Positions 1 to 8,662 are shown, counted from the first letter of the stretch. The stretch is 64,000 bases of DNA from Idiomarina loihiensis (GCF_024584785.1 NZ_CP074112.1:2294001-2358000), one strand, 5' to 3'. Made by a program: numbers and translations. The notes: generated from the sequence alone by a model not told the origin.

Positions 1-2513
1 CGGTAATTATCGTGTACTTGAGTATTTTCAATGCCTCGCAACCAATCACTGTCATCGACAATAGCGACGTTTAAAATACTCTCATCTTTATCGTTCCAGT
101 CGGGATTCCCCAAATAGAAACAGTGCTGCAGCCCGAAACGCTTTAGAACATCGGCAGGTACTGATTTAGGTTTATCGCTCGGAGGAACATGAACAATGTG
201 CTGCATAATAATAGCTGTACGTTTGCGCCATTCGGCTTTTTCTAGTTTGTGCCTATGCAGCGGCAGCTCTAATTGACTACCGTCTAAAAATGTTAGTAGT
301 GCCCGCTCAGCGTCTCTAGAGATACCTTTGAGAATTAACACTTCGAAGCTGTCTATTTCGCTGTATCGGGTCTGAGCTTGACTCTCTGGCAACGTGTTAC
401 CATCTTCTGCCAAACCAATTCTCGCAAGTTGCTGTAAATCCCTTCTTCCTTTTCTGTACCGATTACCATGCTCCAGCTCATAGAGCCATCGCTCCATACT
501 TCCCTGTTCTACCCTGTCTGAATATGTTTCTTCTATTAAATGACGAATATCAATGGGTAAATTAATTTTTCTACGGTCGGTCCAAACTTCTAAGCTCCGA
601 CATAAAACATACGGGTTATAGACATAAGCACTTGAGCCGAAATGTTTCTCTGGATTTTCAAACGCTTCCGCTAGTTTTGGCGCCAAAAACCAAGCTTCTG
701 GCTTTGCATGATTAGAGCGAGGTGTTTGAGAGTGGCGCCATAATCGACCCAAGCGCTGCAACAACATGTCCGTCGGTGCAAATCGGGAAACCATAAAGTC
801 GGCATCAATATCGAGTGACTGCTCTAGAACTTGTGTGCCGACGAGAATACGCCCCTTTTTACTTCGTTGGCTCCATCCTGATTTCCCATATAAATTAACC
901 CACTGCTCCTCAATTCTCTGCCGGTCATTCACTGTAAAGCGCGAATGCAGCAATCCAGTGGAAATTCCAAGTTCTGCGGCACGAGCTGCTAAATCAAGAT
1001 ACCGTTGCTGAGCTTCTCTTACAGTATTTTCTATCCACAGTACCTGCTGACCTTGTTCAGCGCGCAGAAGCGCTTCTTCAAGCGTAGCGTTTTCGTCTGC
1101 GGTTAAGTTGATTTGATATGCTTTGTGGTTATTTGATGGAACACTCACTTCCCTTAGCGCCTCATCATCCCTGTTTTTACTCGAAGTGATTAGTGGATAT
1201 TCCAACGAGGAACAAGGACGCTTAAGAAGCTTTTGGCGTCTCTCTTTGTTCAGTGTTGCGCTTAGGATAATAACTGTGCATTCAAGCTTACGAAGCAATT
1301 CGATAAGGGAATCCATTAGCGTGCTCGTGTAAGCATCGTACGTATGAACTTCATCGAGAATGACTACTTTACCAGCCAATCCGAACGCTCGTACAAAACC
1401 ATGTTTGACATTCATTGCTGCCATTAATGCTTGGTCAATAGTTCCAACTGCGAAAGGCGCAAGTAGACCTCGCTTGCTTTTGTTGAACCAAGCTCCTCCG
1501 GGCCGGCCTTCTTCACCTATGTCTTTTTCGAACAGCCAGGCATTTGCATGCAACAGTAACGAACGATGACTGCAATCGTCTGCTAAGACCTCCTCTAAAA
1601 AGCTCTCAAAGCGTTCGTAAATTTTATTTGAAGTCAACTGAGTGGGTAGTGCGAAATAAATACCTGAACACTTCCCCTTCTGCAGTATTTGATAAGCTGC
1701 AAATAAAGCTGCTTCAGTTTTACCTAACCCCATTGGAGCTTCTAGAACATAAACGCCTGGGGCCGTTACCTCTTTTATTAAAATTGACTGGGCGTCATGC
1801 GGAGAAAATCCAAAAACCTCTTCAAAACTTAATCCTGCGCGGTAAGTAACGGGCACAAAGCCAGCGTCATCTACCGCCATCTCAATTTTATCTTTCCACG
1901 AAGCTCTAGGGTCTTCAAAATGAAAACCAGATCCAATCCAGTCTGATACTGACGTTAACCCGGCAAGCAAACGAGCTTGCGCGATGGTCACTTCTTCTGG
2001 CCATGACTCACCAAGTGCTTCTTTCAATGAAACAACTAACTTATCTCTCTCAGCTTGCCAAACCTCACCACCGAAAACTTCGTCCGTTGCTCGAAGCCCA
2101 GAAATGGACGGTGAAAATCCGTGATGTTGACCAAGAATCTCCGGTATGTGACATGGTGCATTCAAATATTTAGCCGCTAACTGACTAACGCCGGCATGAC
2201 CATTCCACGTTCTCTCCAACTGAAAATTCACGTTCGGTAATAATTCACCGCCAGCAGCGACCATAATTTTATTGTAAAAAGTAGGGCTTACCTTACCAAT
2301 ATCATGTGTGGCTGCGGTAAACGCAGAGCCTACAGGAAAAAGGTGGGCAACTGGAGAACGACGAATTAACTCCTTCGCTACCTCCCCAACAATCCGGCAA
2401 TGGTTTTCTACACTTCTACCAACACCCTTCTGACCATTGTTATCAAAGGTTTTAGCGGGTATTTTTTGATATGGGATTGAAGCTATTTCCTTATTTTTAC
2501 GAGGCCGAAACAC
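1..2513 (-). CDS. cas3: CRISPR-associated helicase/nuclease Cas3, type I (partial, C-terminus beyond the left edge)
   Basis: This encodes the HD nuclease/helicase that degrades DNA after Cascade recruitment in type I CRISPR immunity. I translated the minus strand from a GTG at 2513, which has AGGG about 8 nt upstream and an in-frame TGA just before it; the frame stays open to base 1 (837 codons). N-terminal HD residues are visible: VENHC, TAATHDIGK near residue 65, a further His in WNGHAG and a QHHGF pair. Walker A is GLGKTEAAL near residue 260, the DEAD-box is DEVHTYDAY near 387, followed by LSAT near 417 and a motif VI-like QRLGRLWRH near 590. There is no fused Cas2, so it is not I-F; the DEVH-x-YD-x-Y pattern resembles I-E (or I-C). 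Cas3 is the first gene of its operon, so the remaining cas genes should lie to the left. Confidence 0.93.
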   Translation of the reverse strand, partial: MFRPRKNKEIASIPYQKIPAKTFDNNGQKGVGRSVENHCRIVGEVAKELIRRSPVAHLFPVGSAFTAATHDIGKVSPTFYNKIMVAAGGELLPNVNFQLERTWNGHAGVSQLAAKYLNAPCHIPEILGQHHGFSPSISGLRATDEVFGGEVWQAERDKLVVSLKEALGESWPEEVTIAQARLLAGLTSVSDWIGSGFHFEDPRASWKDKIEMAVDDAGFVPVTYRAGLSFEEVFGFSPHDAQSILIKEVTAPGVYVLEAPMGLGKTEAALFAAYQILQKGKCSGIYFALPTQLTSNKIYERFESFLEEVLADDCSHRSLLLHANAWLFEKDIGEEGRPGGAWFNKSKRGLLAPFAVGTIDQALMAAMNVKHGFVRAFGLAGKVVILDEVHTYDAYTSTLMDSLIELLRKLECTVIILSATLNKERRQKLLKRPCSSLEYPLITSSKNRDDEALREVSVPSNNHKAYQINLTADENATLEEALLRAEQGQQVLWIENTVREAQQRYLDLAARAAELGISTGLLHSRFTVNDRQRIEEQWVNLYGKSGWSQRSKKGRILVGTQVLEQSLDIDADFMVSRFAPTDMLLQRLGRLWRHSQTPRSNHAKPEAWFLAPKLAEAFENPEKHFGSSAYVYNPYVLCRSLEVWTDRRKINLPIDIRHLIEETYSDRVEQGSMERWLYELEHGNRYRKGRRDLQQLARIGLAEDGNTLPESQAQTRYSEIDSFEVLILKGISRDAERALLTFLDGSQLELPLHRHKLEKAEWRKRTAIIMQHIVHVPPSDKPKSVPADVLKRFGLQHCFYLGNPDWNDKDESILNVAIVDDSDWLRGIENTQVHDNY

Positions 2514-2735
2514 TATAATTTCCCTATTTCATGTTGATATTTCAAATTCCAGCAAACAAATACAACATGACTCAAATTTCCATCGCTCAAGCCAACGAAA
2601 ACAAGTCAAATGTTAACACTTTTTTATCATTAGTATGTTTAGCACGCATAGATGATTAATGTAAAGCATCCAGCCGACAGTTAGTGTCGCGGCTTGAAAA
2701 TTAATTGGAAAAGGCTATTTGAACTCTAGGGTGTC

Positions 2736-2778
2736 CCCTCCTTCACGTAACCGGCAGCGAGTTACTCGTGAGGGAGGG
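2736..2778. repeat. Long imperfect hairpin between cas3 and the antitoxin remnant
   Basis: Left arm CCCTCCTTCACG (2736-2747) pairs with CGTGAGGGAGGG (2767-2778), with one T-G wobble. The stem continues as TAAC (2748-2751) with GTTA (2761-2764) after a two-base bulge, leaving a 9-nt loop. No T-run follows on either strand, so it is not a classical intrinsic terminator. It could be a recombination-type site or a relic of a mobile element. Confidence 0.6.
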
Positions 2779-2859
2779 CTTCGAATTCAAAAAAATAAGA
2801 TTTACTACGTTTTATCACTACGAAACAATGAGGCTGATACCGCAAAACCTATAGTATCA

Positions 2860-2985
2860 TCAGTGACAACTTGACCCAGAGTGTTCCCCACCCCCAAACT
2901 TAGCTAGTCCCTTTTGCGTATAACTCAGCGCTTTTCTCTGCGCTTTAATAAGTACCGCCAAGTCGGCTGCGCGCTGAGTGAGCAT
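2860..2985 (-). pseudogene. HipB-like XRE antitoxin, N-terminal remnant
   Basis: The minus-strand reading from the ATG at 2985 gives 41 residues beginning MLTQRAADLAVLIKAQRKAL and continuing SYTQKGLAKF. This matches the first half of the helix-turn-helix in short HipB-type antitoxins (an LIxxxRKxLxxTQxxLA pattern). It then runs into a GGGEHSG stretch and stops, where intact family members continue through the recognition helix to about 70-100 residues. No partner toxin is present. I read it as a decayed toxin-antitoxin fragment; a functional micro-protein is unlikely. Confidence 0.5.
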
Positions 2986-3022
2986 GAGTAAACCTCATAA
3001 ATATATTCTCACGAACGGAGCT

Positions 3023-3820
3023 TCAGGTAATGCTTTCCACAATGCCACCTTCAACACGCAAGGCGGAACCTGTGGTGGCACTGGCCTGGGGAGAGGCGGC
3101 ATAGACACAGATGCTAGCAACTTCTTCCGGTTCGGCAAAACGCCTTAGCAGCGTGGACGGCCGGTTTTCATCCAAAAACAAGGCCTCCATTGCTTCCGGG
3201 GATACTCCCCGCTCAGCCGCTAGGTCAGCCATCATGGCCTTGGCTCCTTCAGTACGAGTCGGACCAGGCAGGATGCTATTCACGGTCACACCGGTACCAG
3301 CAAGAACCTTCGCTAATCCTCGGGAGAGGCCCTGGAGCGCCGCCTTGCTCACCCCATAGTGCACCATCTCGGATGGAATATTTATCGCCGATTCACTCGA
3401 AATGAACTGGATGCGGCCCCAGCCGCGAGTCTTCATGCCGCTGGCATAATGCCGAGCGAGTCGTACACCGCTCATCACGTTTACCTGGAAAATTTCTTCC
3501 CAAGCGGCATCGTCGATATCGAAGAATGGAACGCCGCCATAAATACCTAGATTATTGACTAAAATATCTACTTCTGGCACCTGTGCAATGATGGTCTGAC
3601 AACCTTCTGCGGTGCTTGGGTCGGCGATAATACCCTTGGCATCATCACGGCCGCTGGTGCTAGCTATCTGAGTCAAGGCTTTATCCACTTTGGCTCGGTC
3701 GCGGCCCACGATGGTCACTAAGGCTCCCGCCTGAGCCATCCCTTGAGCAATAGCCAAGCCAATACCAGCGGTAGATCCGGTGATCAACGCATGTTTGCCT
3801 GTTAATTCAATCTTCATCAT
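3023..3820 (-). CDS. SDR-family NAD(P)-dependent oxidoreductase
   Basis: A 265-residue classical short-chain dehydrogenase/reductase. The cofactor motif TGSTAGIG is near residue 15 and NNLG near 90. The catalytic Ser is in ISSES and the Tyr/Lys in YGVSK (near 156-160), followed by PGPT. The start ATG-ATG at 3820 follows AGAGGAAC. It lies 41 nt downstream of the dioxygenase-like gene on the same strand, so the two probably form an operon controlled by the divergent LysR gene at 4802. The substrate cannot be read from sequence; the context suggests an aromatic or quinone-type carbonyl. Confidence 0.9.
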   Translation of the reverse strand: MMKIELTGKHALITGSTAGIGLAIAQGMAQAGALVTIVGRDRAKVDKALTQIASTSGRDDAKGIIADPSTAEGCQTIIAQVPEVDILVNNLGIYGGVPFFDIDDAAWEEIFQVNVMSGVRLARHYASGMKTRGWGRIQFISSESAINIPSEMVHYGVSKAALQGLSRGLAKVLAGTGVTVNSILPGPTRTEGAKAMMADLAAERGVSPEAMEALFLDENRPSTLLRRFAEPEEVASICVYAASPQASATTGSALRVEGGIVESIT

Positions 3821-3861
3821 TCTGTTCCTCTAGCCATTGATTGTTGAGAAGCCCACGCCAC

Positions 3862-4683
3862 TCAACCAAATTGAAACGCCGATAATTGAGTTTCCATCAC
3901 TCGTTCTGAATAAATTTTCTTGCCGGGCTCGTCGTCCGCTGCACCCGCTGCAAGCAGCAATGGGATTAGGTGTTCCTCGTTTCCGCGCGGATGACAATCG
4001 AGAGCGTAAGGTGCCTGAAACCATTGCTTCAATCGTTGATAACGAACTTTGGAGTCACCTTCTACAGTGTCCGTCAGCCAATCATCGAACACCTCGGAAA
4101 GCGGCGTAAACCGCCTGTCGCCGTAACCACGCATATTGTGAAAGCTCATGCCACTACCGAGAATCAGCACACCTTCATCACGTAATGGCGCCAAAGCTTT
4201 GCCTGCCAGCAGGTGTGCCTCGGGATCTAAGTCTTGCCGTAAAGAAAGCTGAACCACAGGAATGTCTGCCTCGGGGAACATCACTTTGAGTGGAATAAAC
4301 ATACCGTGGTCAAACCCACGCACGGAATCCTCGAGGGTGTACTGTTGTGCCCCACTCAGTAGACGACTCACGCGATGCGCCAACTCAGGTGCTCCCGGAG
4401 CTGGATAGGTCAATTCATAGGTGTGGTCCGGAAAACCGAAATAGTCATAAATCAGATGAGGCTGGCTGCCGGCGGTCACACGAAACTCTGGAGTACGCCA
4501 GTGAGCGGATATCATCAGGATGGCCGTCGGCTTTTCTGGCAAACATCCACTGATATTTCGGAGGAATTCGGCCATACCGTCCCACGTATTGCGGGGATTC
4601 CAGTCCATAAAAAAGCAGGGACCGGCGCCATGGGGAATAAAAAAAACTGGTTGTTTTCTAGGCACTTTTGACTGCATAGACAT
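3862..4683 (-). CDS. Class III extradiol dioxygenase, 4,5-DOPA dioxygenase (YgiD/DODA) family
   Basis: A LigB-fold, metal-dependent ring-opening dioxygenase family. Conserved metal or active-site histidines are seen in FIPHG near residue 17, ISAHW near 60, GFDHG near 125 and a late HPRGNEEH. The preferred start is the second ATG (4683): GGAGG lies 7 nt before it but only 1 nt before the ATG at 4689. The family's physiological substrate in bacteria is often unclear. The genes for SDR and dioxygenase are co-directional and divergent from a LysR regulator, an arrangement common for phenol or quinone-responsive loci. Confidence 0.88.
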   Translation of the reverse strand: MSMQSKVPRKQPVFFIPHGAGPCFFMDWNPRNTWDGMAEFLRNISGCLPEKPTAILMISAHWRTPEFRVTAGSQPHLIYDYFGFPDHTYELTYPAPGAPELAHRVSRLLSGAQQYTLEDSVRGFDHGMFIPLKVMFPEADIPVVQLSLRQDLDPEAHLLAGKALAPLRDEGVLILGSGMSFHNMRGYGDRRFTPLSEVFDDWLTDTVEGDSKVRYQRLKQWFQAPYALDCHPRGNEEHLIPLLLAAGAADDEPGKKIYSERVMETQLSAFQFG

Positions 4684-4708
4684 CGACATACCTCCAAAGG
4701 CTTGAATA

Positions 4709-4728
4709 GTTCAGATATCACAATGAAC
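4709..4728. promoter_or_regulatory. LysR-type operator candidate in divergent intergenic region
   Basis: Inverted repeat GTTCA-N10-TGAAC lies between the divergent dioxygenase and LysR start codons. It contains a T-N11-A spacing, as LysR-family sites do. The assignment rests on position and symmetry only. Confidence 0.35.
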
Positions 4729-4801
4729 AGGTTATACTGATACCGAGAAAAGGAGAATAGACTTAAACAAGGAGCTATTTTAACTATAAGTAGGAAATAA
4801 A

Positions 4802-5713
4802 ATGCTGGACCGATACACAAGCATGCAGGTGTTCATTCAGGCAGTTTCCAAAGGTAGTCTGTCTGCTGCAGGCCGAGAACTCAACATGTCGCCAGCAATG
4901 GCCACAAAACATGTGGATTCTTTGGAAACTAGACTCGGCACCAAATTGCTTCATCGCACGACTCGACAGTTGTCACTAACAGATGCCGGACGGCAATACC
5001 TACAGGCCTGTCAGCGCATTCTTCAAGATATTGAAGAAGCCGAGTCCGAGGTATCTTCGCAGCAGCACCAAGCCATGGGTCGATTACGTTTAAATGCACC
5101 GCTATCCTTTGGCACACGCTTCATAGCACCATTAATACCCGAATTTACCCAGCGTTATCCTCTGGTAGAGGTGGATCTTGGCCTGAGCGACACCCAACAG
5201 GATCTGCTGAAAGAGAACTGGGATCTGATTATTCGCATCGGACATCTCGCTGACAGCAATCTCAAAGCTCGCCGTCTCGGTAATTGCCCGATGCGACTTT
5301 GTGCCTCTCCTGAGTATTTGAAAAAACACGGAAAGCCTAACCGTGTAGCTGAGCTCTCAAGCCATAATTGCCTGAGCTACAACCTCTCCTCAGCACAAAG
5401 CGGCGGCACCTGGGCATTCGGCCAAGATGGCCAAATTCAAGTGCCCGTAACAGGCAACCTCATGTGTAACAATGGCGACGCACTTCTTGCTGCCGCCGTT
5501 AAGGGCCAAGGAATCATATATCAACCCAATTTTATCGTGTCGGAGGCATTGGCCAGTGGTGCTCTGGTTGCTTTAGAATTGAATCACCCCCCATTGGATC
5601 TCGGCGGCTTGCATGTATTGTTCGCGCCAGATCGTCGATTACCACTCAAAGTAAGAGCGATGATCGACTATTTGGTTGAGGTTTTTGCAACCTCGCCATG
5701 TAGATCGTCGTAA
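4802..5713 (+). CDS. LysR-family transcriptional regulator
   Basis: 303 residues with an N-terminal winged helix-turn-helix (SLSAAGRELNMSPAMATKHV, residues about 20-39, then HRTTRQLSLTDAG) and a C-terminal LysR substrate-binding domain. AGGAA lies upstream of the ATG. It is divergent from the dioxygenase/SDR genes and probably controls them. It resembles the CrgA/AaeR-like subgroup whose ligands are often aromatics or aldehydes, but the ligand is unknown here. Confidence 0.93.
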   Translation: MLDRYTSMQVFIQAVSKGSLSAAGRELNMSPAMATKHVDSLETRLGTKLLHRTTRQLSLTDAGRQYLQACQRILQDIEEAESEVSSQQHQAMGRLRLNAPLSFGTRFIAPLIPEFTQRYPLVEVDLGLSDTQQDLLKENWDLIIRIGHLADSNLKARRLGNCPMRLCASPEYLKKHGKPNRVAELSSHNCLSYNLSSAQSGGTWAFGQDGQIQVPVTGNLMCNNGDALLAAAVKGQGIIYQPNFIVSEALASGALVALELNHPPLDLGGLHVLFAPDRRLPLKVRAMIDYLVEVFATSPCRSS

Positions 5714-5792
5714 GTTTTAACCTTACTTACCAAGGCTCGTAAATGCTCGTACCAGAAATTTACAGACTGCTGTAAAGCGTTGCGTCCCAAAG

Positions 5793-5938
5793 TTATTTCG
5801 CAAATGCATCGGCGTTCGGCATCACACTTAATTTTTCTTCAAGATGTACTGCGCGTTGGTAGTTTTGTTTCATGGTTGTTATAGTCATAACCAGCCCTTT
5901 TGATGTGCGAGGCGTGCGGCCTCGACGCGATTAATCAT
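5793..5938 (-). other. Two tiny overlapping ORFs, possible gene remnant
   Basis: Within the 254-bp gap before the amidohydrolase gene, the minus strand carries a 17-codon ORF (5885-5938, beginning MINRVEAARLAHQ). Its TGA overlaps the ATG of a 31-codon ORF (5793-5888, beginning MTITTMKQNYQRAV). Both read as protein-like. A GC-rich hairpin CGAGGC/GCCTCG (5908-5924) lies inside the first. They may be a frameshifted relic or chance; I do not recognise a family. Confidence 0.2.
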
Positions 5939-5967
5939 ACCCTGCGCTAGGCAACTGAGAGTACATC

Positions 5968-7362
5968 ATGAACACAATGGTTCGCTTCATCACACTTGTT
6001 ACCCTACTAACCTTTATCGCAGCGTGCGAGCCGGCTCAACCGCCCGCACCAGAAACGTCACATCAATCACCGAAGAACTTTGCGTTTACAAATGTTGCTG
6101 TGGTGAACATTGCGCGTAACTTGGGTGAGATTGCCGAAGCTCAAACAGTTTTGGTGGTAGGCGATCGCATTACCACGGTTGGAGCAACCTCTGCCGTTAC
6201 AGTTCCCAGCGGCTTTGTAGAAATTGACGGTACCAACCAGTTTTTGATGGCTGGCTTAACCGAGATGCACGGCCATGTGCCGCCGGCATCAAGCTTTGGC
6301 CAACTGCCAGAGCGCTATCTAGATGATGTACTATTTATGTATGTTGCCAACGGTATTACCACGGTGCGGGGCATGCTCGGCTACCCCCATCAGTTACAAT
6401 TGAAACAGGACATTACAGAAGGTAAGCGGACAGGTCCAACACTTTATCTGGCCGGGCCAAGCTTTAACGGCAACAGCATTGAATCACCAGAAAAGGCCAC
6501 TCAACGCGTTATTGAACAACGTGATCAAGGCTGGGATTTACTTAAAGTCCATCCAGGGCTGACGCTTAGCGAATATCAAGCAATGGCAAAAACTGCGCGT
6601 GACGCAAACATCGACTTTGCTGGTCATGTACCGAAAGACGTGGGTCTTGAAGTGGCATTAACAGAAGGCCAACGTACCATTGACCACTTAGACGGCTACT
6701 TGGAAGCCATCGACGCTTTAAATCGGCCTGCTAGTAAATACGAACTGGATTACCTCGTTGACTTAACCCTGCGTCACGGTGCCGCGGTGGTGCCAACCCA
6801 GGCATTGTGGGCTACGATTATTGGTGCCAGTGACATAGAGCAGCTGCGCCAGTACAAAGAAATTGACTATGTACCTGAAGCAGTGCGAGCCGGCTGGTTT
6901 AATTACTTAGAAGAGCCAAGTTTAGGGTACTTCAACGCCGAAGCGGCCGCCATTCAACAAGACAATCGCCAGCGGCTAATTAGAGCCCTATTTGACGGTG
7001 GCGTACCCATTATTTTTGGCACCGATGCGCCCCAATTATTCAGTGTTCCGGGCTTCTCAGCCTTACGTGAAATTGCAGTATTACACGACGCCGGAATTCC
7101 GCTGGCTGGAATTTTACACAGCGCAACCGTCGCAGCTGGGGAGTATTTTGCCGATAAAGATTTATTCGGTCGCGTTGCAGAAGGTCACCGTGCTGATTTG
7201 GTGTTGTTACAGCAAAATCCGCTGGAAGACCCTGCAGCGCTCGCCGGACGCTCTGGTGTCATGGTGGCCGGCCAGTGGCTTGATAGAGCAACCATCGATA
7301 ATCAGTTAGAAGCCATTCGAGCTGCAGGCATGCGCAAATCAGCAAACTTCAAGCCCGAGTAG
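5968..7362 (+). CDS. Amidohydrolase-family lipoprotein (imidazolonepropionase-like)
   Basis: 464 residues with a lipoprotein signal (LLTFIAAC lipobox near residue 20), so it is probably tethered in the periplasm or outer membrane. The metal-binding HxH is in TEMHGHV near residue 100; further likely ligands are in DLLKVHPG, FAGHVPKD, IDHLDGY and the late FGTDAP Asp. These fit the metal-dependent amidohydrolase superfamily, whose exported members include Xaa-Pro and cyclic dipeptide hydrolases. That would suit the peptide-scavenging gene content nearby, but the substrate is not determinable. It is followed by a bidirectional hairpin terminator. Confidence 0.88.
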   Translation: MNTMVRFITLVTLLTFIAACEPAQPPAPETSHQSPKNFAFTNVAVVNIARNLGEIAEAQTVLVVGDRITTVGATSAVTVPSGFVEIDGTNQFLMAGLTEMHGHVPPASSFGQLPERYLDDVLFMYVANGITTVRGMLGYPHQLQLKQDITEGKRTGPTLYLAGPSFNGNSIESPEKATQRVIEQRDQGWDLLKVHPGLTLSEYQAMAKTARDANIDFAGHVPKDVGLEVALTEGQRTIDHLDGYLEAIDALNRPASKYELDYLVDLTLRHGAAVVPTQALWATIIGASDIEQLRQYKEIDYVPEAVRAGWFNYLEEPSLGYFNAEAAAIQQDNRQRLIRALFDGGVPIIFGTDAPQLFSVPGFSALREIAVLHDAGIPLAGILHSATVAAGEYFADKDLFGRVAEGHRADLVLLQQNPLEDPAALAGRSGVMVAGQWLDRATIDNQLEAIRAAGMRKSANFKPE

Positions 7363-7368
7363 ACCCCA

Positions 7369-7394
7369 TAAAACGTACCCGGGAGTACGTTTTA
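7369..7394. terminator. Bidirectional hairpin between convergent genes
   Basis: Perfect 10-bp stem TAAAACGTAC / GTACGTTTTA with a 6-nt loop, extended outward by CCC/GGG after a short mismatch. It sits between the convergent amidohydrolase and OYE genes. The A/T ends of the stem give U-rich tails on both strands. Confidence 0.6.
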
Positions 7395-7424
7395 CTGGGT
7401 TTAAGTTGGCTAAGGTTGCCAGCA

Positions 7425-8513
7425 TCAGTAGCGTTCTAGCCAATGTGCATAAGGGGCTGGCAACACCCATGATGGTTTCTCCACACGCAGTGTTTTAGCT
7501 GCTTCATATGGCCAATGCGGATTAGCTAAATGGGCACGTCCTATCATCACTAAGTCTAACTGACCTTGGGCAACTGTATGCTCGGCCAGTTGCGGAGCAT
7601 CAATTCCCCAGGCCGAGGCAACTGGGATGGCTGCCGCATGCCGAATACGTTCTGCGATAGGAGCCATGAAGCCGGGTCCCCAAGGAATAGATGCGGTTGG
7701 GGTAGAAAAGCTGATACTAACGTTCAAGAAATCCAAGCCTTCGGCTTTCAATAGGTTGGTCAGTGCGATAGCTTCTTCAAGTTGCTGTTCATCGTTGCCG
7801 TCAAATTCAATCACGCCTAAACGTGCGGTGAGCGGTAAATTATCTGGCCAAACTTGCTTCACAGCTCGCACAGTTTCTACCAAAAAGCGTGCACGGTTTT
7901 CGAACGAACCGCCATAGTTGTCGTCACGCTGATTGGCGTGAGGCGACAAAAAGCTTTGTCCTAGATAGCCATGGGCAAAGTGTAGTTCTAACCACTGAAA
8001 ACCAATATCACGGGCTCTTTCGGCTGCAGCGACAAAGTCGTGTTGTACCCGTTGGATGTCTTCGAGGGTCATTGCCTTAGGCATCCGAGGTAGGTTAGCA
8101 CCAAATGGAATAGCAGAAGGCGACAGGGTTTGCCAGCCTTTGGCATCTGCTTCGGCGATATGATCGTCACCATCCCAAGGACGATTTGCACTGGCCTTAC
8201 GCCCAGCATGCCCAAGTTGAATACCTGGTACTGCGCCAGCGGCTTGAATAGCTTCGACAATAGGTACAAACGCTTGTGCCTGCTCATCATTCCAAAGCCC
8301 GGTACAATTTGGCGTGATCCGACCTTCTGGTGAGACAGCGGTTGCTTCTACGATGATTAGACCTGCACCACCACGGGCCAAGCTGGCGTAATGGTTAAGA
8401 TGCCAATCATTGGGTACACCTTGTTCTGCCATGTATTGGCACATTGGTGGAACTGCAATACGATTACGTAGTGTTACGTCTTTTAATTGAAAAGGCTGAA
8501 AAAGTGCAGACAT
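7425..8513 (-). CDS. Old yellow enzyme family NADH:flavin oxidoreductase (YqjM/XenA-like)
   Basis: 362 residues forming an FMN-dependent TIM barrel that reduces activated C=C bonds or nitro compounds. The N-terminal PMCQYMAEQG cysteine motif is typical of the thermophilic-like/YqjM subgroup. The His pair is in ELHFAHGYL near residue 180, followed by FLSPHANQRDDNYGGS, the family signature; the late MIGRAHLANP is a phosphate-binding loop. It is divergent from the EEP gene across a region with a perfect 7-bp inverted repeat. Confidence 0.93.
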   Translation of the reverse strand: MSALFQPFQLKDVTLRNRIAVPPMCQYMAEQGVPNDWHLNHYASLARGGAGLIIVEATAVSPEGRITPNCTGLWNDEQAQAFVPIVEAIQAAGAVPGIQLGHAGRKASANRPWDGDDHIAEADAKGWQTLSPSAIPFGANLPRMPKAMTLEDIQRVQHDFVAAAERARDIGFQWLELHFAHGYLGQSFLSPHANQRDDNYGGSFENRARFLVETVRAVKQVWPDNLPLTARLGVIEFDGNDEQQLEEAIALTNLLKAEGLDFLNVSISFSTPTASIPWGPGFMAPIAERIRHAAAIPVASAWGIDAPQLAEHTVAQGQLDLVMIGRAHLANPHWPYEAAKTLRVEKPSWVLPAPYAHWLERY

Positions 8514-8620
8514 GTAAAGTGTTCCTTATTGGTTTATTAATGCCATGGGTTGCATTATTTTACCCTTCTTTGCCAGCGCCGTTGTTGAATAAAAGCTATC
8601 GTGGCAATCGGTTTTTACAG

Positions 8621-8641
8621 CTTAGTTAGTATCCAACTAAG
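8621..8641. promoter_or_regulatory. Operator-like palindrome upstream of OYE gene
   Basis: CTTAGTT-N7-AACTAAG lies in the divergent OYE/EEP intergenic region, 22 bp before the EEP start codon. OYE genes are commonly controlled by electrophile-sensing repressors that bind palindromes. No regulator gene is adjacent, so the cognate protein is unknown. Confidence 0.4.
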
Positions 8642-8662
8642 ATAGAAACAAGCCGAACCAAA

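Larger units (their letters stand above)
2514..3022. other. Gap between cas3 and the SDR gene: hairpin and antitoxin remnant
   Basis: About 500 bp without an intact gene. It holds a strong inverted repeat at 2736-2778 and a 41-codon HipB-like fragment at 2860-2985, both listed separately. No CRISPR repeat units are present. The remainder is AT-rich and presumably contains the cas3 promoter. Confidence 0.6.

Noticed and set aside
766-1849. Several plus-strand ORFs of 60-100 codons at the left end
   Set aside because: They lie antisense to the continuous cas3 frame, which shows clear HD and helicase motifs.
2736-2778. Hairpin considered as an integron attC site or CRISPR repeat
   Set aside because: The GTTRRRY/RYYYAAC boxes do not fit, no second copy is nearby, and no repeat-spacer periodicity exists.
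2765-2790. TTCGAATTC resembling a tRNA T-loop
   Set aside because: No acceptor, anticodon or D-arm pairing could be built around it.
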